From contig JACDTU010000034.1 of assembly GCA_022376465.1 (NCBI GenBank), forward strand, positions 104,902 to 168,901: a stretch of DNA of 64,000 nucleotides, given 5' to 3'. Below the pieces are notes generated by a model, which made no database searches, had not been told where the DNA came from, and worked only from the letters and a program-made list of their open reading frames with translations. This DNA is from Cubamyces lactineus (lineage: Eukaryota > Basidiomycota > Agaricomycetes > Polyporales > Polyporaceae). Position 1 is the first letter of the stretch. Every line of letters starts with the position of its first letter. The position numbers were made by a program, and so were the translations under genes. Positions 59,401 through 64,000 of this stretch are shown here, piece by piece.

Positions 59401-60148
59401 CTACCAGCAGGACAACTGGTCCCAACTCCTTCCCTTGGCGGAGTTCGCGTACAACAATGCTCCGTCCGCAACTACCGGTATATCCCCGTTCTTCGCGAAC
59501 AAGGGCTACAACCCCGCCATCTCCGTCTACCCCGAGCGGGACCTCACCTCCGCTCGAGCTCGCGACTACGCTGTCGACCTCGACGAACTTCACACCCAAC
59601 TCCGACAGCAGATCGCCGAAGCCCAGGCCCGGTACCAAGTACAGGCGGACAAACACCGTCTACCCGCGCCGGACTTCAAGGTCGGAGATCAGGTCTATGT
59701 CCGAGCTCAGCACATCCGGACTACTCGTCCCTCCAAAAAGTTGTCCGAGAAGTTCTTAGGTCCGTTCACTATCATCGCGCAGGTCGGAACTCACTCCTTC
59801 ACCCTCCGACTACCGGACTCTATGCGCGCGGTACACCCCGTTTTCCATGTCTCACAACTCGAGCCTGCAACTCCGAACACCATCCCCGGCCGCGTCCAAA
59901 CTCCGCCACCTCCGATCCTGGTGGACGGAGAACCGGAGTACGAGATTTCGGAGATCCTCGACTCCAAGATTGACCGCCGGCGTCGGAGTTGTCAACTCCT
60001 GTACCTAGTCCGATGGGCAGGCTACGAAGGTACGGACGAAGAAACTTCGTGGATCTTGGCCACGGAGCTCGGACATGCCCAGGAGCTAGTTTCGGACTTC
60101 CACGCAGCTTACCCGGACAAGCCCGGACCTCTTGCTAAATTGTCTTGA
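56423..60148 (+). CDS. pol: Pol polyprotein: protease, RT, RNase H, integrase, chromodomain
   Basis: 1241 codons in the -1 frame relative to gag, giving a Gag-Pol of about 1730 aa. Order: aspartic protease (ALIDSGSSHCFID, Asp codon at 56582); reverse transcriptase with YLDD at 57710-57721 and MPFGLSNAPAAFQRFVND; RNase H (VETDASDYAIAGIL; NYDTHDKELLAI); integrase HHCC zinc finger (CHDHPTAGHWG, then CKSCTTC) and the catalytic D-D-E core (MDLIEQLPNSAGYTAILVVVD; TSDRGSEFVSHFF; PEGDGQTERVNQTLEQYL). A C-terminal chromodomain (YEISEILDSKI; YLVRWAGYEGTDEETSWI) is the hallmark of chromoviruses and is expected to direct integration to modified histones. No frame break is seen, so it is probably functional. 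Confidence 0.92.
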   Translation, partial: LVRGPPNSVPREDRVDSSGTEILRLNASALSDPHALFLDLYSDPIPTPFRALIDSGSSHCFIDSDFATMYQLPTTAVTPLRLQLFDGTSNHLITSFTTLPVHFPSGEVLNIDFYVTPLDKSVSAVLGYSWLSAYNPLIDWKKRSIQFRSAPPPRPVSDTMVPPPAPAERTPSTPSTPATPELPTSPTPTSVPRISLVNAAAFARACKLPGSASYTLNLSTPDLATARSSSISDSPPDLTGVPEEYHEFADVFSKTKADILPEHRPYDLKIDLEEGATPPLGPIYSLSKLELDTLREYIDENLRSGFIRPSNSPCGAPVLFVKKKDGSLRLCVDYRGLNKITRKDRYPLPLVSDLLDAPRKARIYTKIDLRHAYNLVRIAPGDEWKTAFRTRYGSFEWLVMPFGLSNAPAAFQRFVNDIFADMLDVCVIVYLDDILIYSDNPEQHRKHVKEVLRRLRKHRLYARADKCEFHTDSVEYLGYILSPTGLTMAESKVKAILDWPEPRKVRDIQSFLGFANFYRRFIPNYSEIVLPLTRLTRKSVPWHFSEECRSSFNALKKAFTTAPVLHHWMPDRPLTVETDASDYAIAGILSLTTESGELHPIAFHSRTLTGAELNYDTHDKELLAIFECFKTWRHYLEGSATPIDVVTDHKNLVYFATTKLLTRRQARWSEFLSQFNLVVRFRPGKLGAKPDALTRRWDVYPKEGGSDYSVVNPHNYRPVFTQEQLAASLRATYLRPPVLRASFVLDSEQLLSDIKSAQATPTPDPELSAALKLASESNSRWSRDEDGLLRLSGRVYVPNSGDLRLRVLRACHDHPTAGHWGQNKTQALVLRDYAWPGLRLFVRDYCKSCTTCARAKVPRHLPYGTLKQLPIPERPWNSISMDLIEQLPNSAGYTAILVVVDRLTKQGIFIPTHDTLTASELADLFVLHVFSKHGVPSHVTSDRGSEFVSHFFRSLGKALDMRLHFTSGYHPEGDGQTERVNQTLEQYLRIYSNYQQDNWSQLLPLAEFAYNNAPSATTGISPFFANKGYNPAISVYPERDLTSARARDYAVDLDELHTQLRQQIAEAQARYQVQADKHRLPAPDFKVGDQVYVRAQHIRTTRPSKKLSEKFLGPFTIIAQVGTHSFTLRLPDSMRAVHPVFHVSQLEPATPNTIPGRVQTPPPPILVDGEPEYEISEILDSKIDRRRRSCQLLYLVRWAGYEGTDEETSWILATELGHAQELVSDFHAAYPDKPGPLAKLS

Positions 60149-60255
60149 AGTTCACACGCGGAGTTCTCACCAGCAGATTTCTTTCTATACTCCTCCGCAC
60201 TCGGACTACAAGATACTAGCTACGAAGTCCGAGGTCCGAAGTCCGTACTACCGCC

Positions 60256-61649
60256 CTACTCCGCCATGTCCATGTCCGCCGGGTCCTCCGGCCCCTTCCC
60301 CTCCTTCGCGCCCTCGCCCTGCTCCTCCTCCTCCTCACCGGACTTGCCCCGCGCGGACTTGTCCAACCCCGACCCATTCTCCTCCTCCCAGTCCGACCCA
60401 GCAACCCCCGCCCGCTCCAGCGCGTCCGCGATCGCGTCCTCCTTGTCCTGCGAGGTGATCTCAAGGATCTCCCGCAGCATAGTCCCGAACTCCGTCGCGA
60501 GTTCGGACTTCACCGCCTCGCGGACGGCCTCGCCGATGACGGCCTTCAACTCCTTCCGCACGATCTTGGCGATGGCATCGCCAAGACCCCGGACCTCCTC
60601 CCGCATCATCTCCTCCCGCTGCTCCTCCTCGTCGACCAGCAGGTTGATGACCCGCCCCGCGGTGCGCCGGTTGCGCTGCACCGCGACGAGCAGGTGCTCG
60701 AGGAGCTCCCGGTCGGAGAGCTTCTCCGGGTCGTCGGACCACCGGAGGTCGGACTTCCCAACCTCCGGAAGTCCGGAGCTGGCGGACATCCGAGGGCCCG
60801 TCGACGAGCCTGCGATGCTCGGGCCTCGGGCGACGACTGTTCGTGCTGGGGGGTTAATTCCGGGTGGCGCGACAAAGGTCCATCGGACCTCACCTGGCTG
60901 CAGCGGCTTCTCCGCCGCCTTCTCCACCGTCTTCTCCTTCTCCTTCTCCTTCCCCTTGCCCTTCTCCGCCCGCACCTTCTCCGAACTCCGAACTCCGGTG
61001 GGCGCGGGGGTCTCAAACCCGTCGTCGTCGACGACGATGGGGGCGGACTTGACCTTCTTGCGCTGCGGGCTTGGGGCCTCCTCCTTGCGCGCGATCCGGG
61101 CTTGGATGTCCGCGGGAAGTCCGCGGGCCCCGACGCACGCGCGCGACCGAGCTTTCTGGCATTGGACGCAACTCGACGTCCGTTTGCCCGCGCGGAACCG
61201 GCACGCGATTTGCTTCGCGGCGCACCGGTCGCACCTCGTCCTGTGGAACTCCGTTAGTCCGACCCCCGTACTCCGTACCCCGACCGGACTTACCGCGGGA
61301 CGAGCAACTCCGCGTCGTCCTCTTCCTCCTCCGACTCCGGCTCCTCGTCCTCCGCGGGACGCTTGCTTCCCCGCGCGGAAGCCCCGGCCTTCGCGAGGGC
61401 AGCCTGGCGGATCAGCGCTGCTGCCTTCTGCGCGGCCTCGTACTCCGCGCGCTCTCTCTCCTCCCGTGCTCGCTCCTCCTCCGCTTTTCGCGCCCTGTAA
61501 ACCACCGTTAGCCCGAACTCCGTACTCCGCAACCCCGGCAACCCCGGTACTTACGCTTCGGCTGCTGCGGCCTCCTCCGCCGCTGCCTTCATCCGGAGCT
61601 GCGCAAGGTGCGCCTCCAAAGCCTGAATGTTGTCGAGGGTTGAGGACAT
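60256..61649 (-). CDS. Antisense Zn2Cys6-like zinc-cluster protein carried by the retrotransposon
   Basis: Between pol and the 3' LTR, on the opposite strand. Three exons (61649-61555, 61494-61294, 61240-60256) with GTAAGT donors and TTTACAG/TTCCACAG acceptors give 426 aa. Residues 1-75 are Ala/Glu-rich coiled coil (MSSTLDNIQALEAHLAQLR). An acidic patch follows (PAEDEEPESEEEEDDAE), then C102-x2-C105-x6-C112-x10-C123-x2-C126-x7-C134, which is the spacing of fungal Zn2Cys6 DNA-binding clusters, with basic residues around it. After that come a Lys/Glu stretch (EKGKGKEKEKEKTVEKAAEK) and a helical region before an acidic end. The first intron removes in-frame Pro-poor repeat DNA resembling the LTR words. 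A DNA-binding regulator is inferred; whether it serves the element or is a captured host gene is unknown. The opposite-strand frame at 60266-61651 is its shadow. Confidence 0.75.
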
Positions 61650-61712
61650 AGTGCTGGTGGTGGTGGTGGGAGACAAAGAGCGAGGACGAACTGGCTAAGT
61701 CTCACCCCCGTC

Positions 61713-61720
61713 TTATATAC
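61713..61720 (-). promoter_or_regulatory. TATA box of the antisense gene
   Basis: On the minus strand GTATATAAGA lies about 65 nt upstream of the ATG at 61649. This supports an independent minus-strand promoter inside the retrotransposon. Confidence 0.6.
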
Positions 61721-61843
61721 ACCTTTCTTCATCGATTCTGACCCTGCCCCGATTCTTGATCTCCGTTCCCTGGACTTATCGGATTACCTTTTTTGGACAG
61801 ACTTCCATTTCCCTTCACTATAGGCCCTCAAGGGTTCGGGCCT

Positions 61844-61853
61844 AGGGGGGAGG
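61844..61853 (+). other. Polypurine tract
   Basis: AGGGGGGAGG ends three bases before the 3' LTR, where plus-strand DNA synthesis primes. Confidence 0.75.
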
Positions 61854-61856
61854 CAC

Positions 61857-62548
61857 TGTTACGCTCCGTGCTGTAACCCCGAAGCCCGATCCCCGAACCC
61901 CCGTACCCCGCTCCTTACTCCGCGTTACGTACTCCGTTCCTCCGTACTCCGCTCTTCCGTACCCCGTACCCCCGACTCCGTTCTCCGTACTCCGCACTTC
62001 GTACTCCGTACTTCGGACTTCCCCCGACCCCATGACTTACATGTCTCAGATAACCCCTCATGGCGCTACCTACATGAGGCTTTTGCTTACTGAGCTATCT
62101 ACGTTATCTTACCCTTGGCAAGTTACTTCGTACTTTCGTTCTACTCCTTCCTATCACGTACATCTCTTATTGTTTCTATCGGGTTTCTGACTTAGTATAA
62201 ATACTGCCCCGGAATGTAGTAGCTACTCAGTTCGGAAATCTCGTTATACCCATTACTGGTTCAACTCGTAGTCCGACACTCAACCCCGACCCTCTAGTCC
62301 GACCAACCTTCGTTCCCTTCCTACCAACCCCTTCGACCCGACCCCGTTCCCAAGTCCGACCTTCGTCCCGTCAAGTCCGTACTCCGAAGTCCGCAAATAG
62401 AGGACACCGAGTCGGAACCCGTGCGTTACTAATAGTTTCGCAAAAGTCCTCACCCCAGTGCTAGTCCGACCTCCGGTCGTACTCCGACCCCGAACTCCGT
62501 CCAAGTCCCGACCACCGGAGTTGTACCCCGGACGGCACGGTCCTAACA
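61857..62548 (+). repeat. Second LTR (692 bp), shared by two internal regions
   Basis: Nearly identical to 54233-54925. It is the 3' LTR of the complete unit and at once the 5' LTR of the following unit, because a PBS (ATTTCCGAACT) and gag follow at the same distance (723 versus 724 bp to the ATG). Confidence 0.88.
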
Positions 62549-62579
62549 GTATTTCCGAACTCACCGGGTTTCACTCAAT

Positions 62580-64000
62580 ATGTCCACTCGAACCGTAGTC
62601 CGCACTCAGACGCAATCTCGCGCCCTAGAGCAAGAAGACCCCGCCGAGAACTGGAGTGGCTGGACAGCTCGCCGAGGCGACTCAGCGACGCAAGAAGAAG
62701 CTACTCCGAGCCGCCGCGGGCAGTTCGCTCGAACAATCGTCGAAGCGTCCTCCGATGGGGACGACGAAGGTGACCCGCCTCAGCCTCTGGTCATCTCTAC
62801 CGCGACTGCCTCGCAGGTACCCCGCGAGCCATCTCCGGGGAACCCGTTCTCCGAGGGTCAGCCTTCAGGTCCGAGCCGCGGGCCTCCGGGTCCGCCTAGT
62901 CCTCCAGGTCCGCCGGGCCCTCCAGGACCGCCAGGCCCTCCGGACAACGACCCACAAGGGCCGGGAGACGACGACACTAGCTCAAGCTCGGACTCCTCCG
63001 ACTCCGAAGACCGGGTTCAGTCGCAACTAGCGACCGCGATCTCTCTCATCGCGCGTACCCTCGAACGTACTACCGCTCCAACTCCGGCGGTTACCCAACC
63101 TTCGAACAACGAGCGGCACAACGTCCGCGAGCCGGACCAGTTCGACGGGTCCGACCCCAACAAACTCCGGTCTTTCTTCACGCAGTTGGAACTTGTCTTC
63201 AAGGCCCGACCCCGAACCTTCGACTCCGATGAGAAGAAGGTGACCTACGCCATCTCCTTCCTCAAGGGCACCGCGCTACAGTGGTTCGAGCCCTACCTCC
63301 TCGAAGGCGACTCGGACAACCCCCCCATCTTCCTTACATCCTACGACCACTTCCAGGAGGAACTCCGAGTGAACTTCGGTCCTTACGACGCCTCCGGAGC
63401 TGCGGAGCATGAGCTGATGAACCTCCGGATGGGCGACAACCAGCGGATAGCTAAGTACATCACTCAGTTCACCCGCCTCGCTACTCAAGTCCGTTGGGGT
63501 AATGCTCCGCTCCGGTACCGGTTCTACGACGGACTTCCGAACCGTCTCAAGGACCGCATCTCCGAGGTCGGCAAGCCCGAGACCCTGGTGGCCCTTCGCG
63601 ACCTCGCGCAGTCGATCGACAACCGCTACTGGGAGCGCAAGGCCGAGGTCTCGCGCGAGTCCGGACCTTCGAAGTCCGGTAACAAGTCGACCTCCGACTC
63701 CAAGTCCTCCAACTCCGGCAACAAGTCCGGAGGTAACAACTCCGGACAGGCCTCCTCGTCTACCCCGTCCAAGTCCGGCAATTCCGGTACTTCGTCGAAG
63801 TCTCCTAAGACTCCGAAGACCCCGGCCAAGACGTACACCGACAAGCTCGGTAAGGACGGAAAACTCACCCCCGAGGAGCGTCAACGCCGTTTCGCCAACA
63901 ATCTCTGTCTCTTCTGCGGTGGAGCTGGTCATACCGCGAGTGCTTGTCCGAAGAAGACCTCGTCCGCGACTAAGGGTCGCGCCGCTCAAGCCAACCCCGT
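62580..64000 (+). CDS. gag: Gag of a second, tandem retrotransposon copy (cut by window end)
   Basis: 473 codons of the same Gag, including the collagen-like run, Gag core and CCHC knuckle; the frame is open to the last base. By eye it differs from the first copy by G55057 to A62680 (Gly to Asp) and by A55286 to T62909 in the Pro/Gly run (silent). The rest of the element lies beyond the window. Confidence 0.87.
   Translation, partial: MSTRTVVRTQTQSRALEQEDPAENWSGWTARRGDSATQEEATPSRRGQFARTIVEASSDGDDEGDPPQPLVISTATASQVPREPSPGNPFSEGQPSGPSRGPPGPPSPPGPPGPPGPPGPPDNDPQGPGDDDTSSSSDSSDSEDRVQSQLATAISLIARTLERTTAPTPAVTQPSNNERHNVREPDQFDGSDPNKLRSFFTQLELVFKARPRTFDSDEKKVTYAISFLKGTALQWFEPYLLEGDSDNPPIFLTSYDHFQEELRVNFGPYDASGAAEHELMNLRMGDNQRIAKYITQFTRLATQVRWGNAPLRYRFYDGLPNRLKDRISEVGKPETLVALRDLAQSIDNRYWERKAEVSRESGPSKSGNKSTSDSKSSNSGNKSGGNNSGQASSSTPSKSGNSGTSSKSPKTPKTPAKTYTDKLGKDGKLTPEERQRRFANNLCLFCGGAGHTASACPKKTSSATKGRAAQANP

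Larger units (their letters stand above)
54233..62548 (+). mobile_element. Chromodomain Gypsy LTR retrotransposon (Tf1/sushi-like), complete unit
   Basis: LTR (54233-54925), self-priming PBS, gag, pol, antisense gene, polypurine tract, LTR (61857-62548): 8.3 kb. The two LTRs differ by eye at only two places (G54818 to A62442, and one C missing near 62526), so the insertion is very young. The 5' boundary is the hAT transposase gene. The 3' LTR is not followed by host DNA but by another PBS and gag, so the 3' target duplication cannot be checked. Confidence 0.88.

Noticed and set aside
60266..61651. A 461-codon plus-strand frame after pol
   Set aside because: Low-complexity Ser/Pro/Arg reading of the opposite strand of the antisense zinc-cluster gene; the minus strand has splice sites, a TATA box and a cysteine cluster.
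1..64000. CRISPR array, prokaryotic operons or riboswitches
   Set aside because: No regularly spaced direct repeats are present, and the gene structure is eukaryotic throughout.

Overview
The window looks like nuclear DNA of an agaricomycete fungus (Basidiomycota), most likely a polypore-type wood decayer. Genes are cut by many 50-65 nt GT-AG introns with CTRAY-like branch points. The tRNA has a eukaryotic-type intron. The identifiable families (F-box/LRR-like protein, DUF4246, DUF6534-like multi-pass membrane proteins, chromodomain Gypsy elements, hAT elements) are typical of that group. This assignment is inference from gene structure and families.

Layout. 1-11.5 kb: an intron-bearing tRNA-Thr, an F-box gene, DUF6534-like copy D1, a serine beta-lactamase-fold hydrolase and a class I methyltransferase. 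11.5-52 kb: a family expansion in which eleven near-complete DUF6534-like genes (D1-D11; D1, D5 and D11 on the minus strand) and one broken copy (D12) sit at roughly 3.2-3.9 kb spacing, with one DUF4246 gene between D10 and D11. Intergenic stretches hold a recurring ~50-bp motif and two inverted-repeat (MITE-like) structures. 52-64 kb: D12 is cut off by an hAT element, whose transposase gene is in turn cut off by a chromodomain Gypsy LTR retrotransposon. That element is followed directly, sharing an LTR, by the start of a second nearly identical copy running off the window.

The main result is the DUF6534-like array. Each gene packs a protein of about 350 aa into 22 exons. Eleven of these are shorter than 30 nt, with the same sizes and phases in nearly every copy (for example 14, 10, 18, 26, 26, 25, 12, 16, 13, 28 and 25 nt). 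Frames stay open through 21 introns per copy, so the genes look selected rather than decayed. D2-D8 form one subfamily and D9-D12 another; D1 is intermediate. The products should be multi-pass membrane proteins of unknown function.

The LTR retrotransposon is complete enough to read its mechanism. The first 11 nt expected downstream of the LTR TATA box are exactly complementary to the primer-binding site (Tf1/sushi-type self-priming). Gag and Pol are joined by a -1 slippery heptamer abutting the Gag stop codon, and Pol ends in a chromodomain. Between pol and the 3' LTR lies an antisense three-exon gene with its own TATA box, encoding a protein with Zn2Cys6 cysteine spacing.
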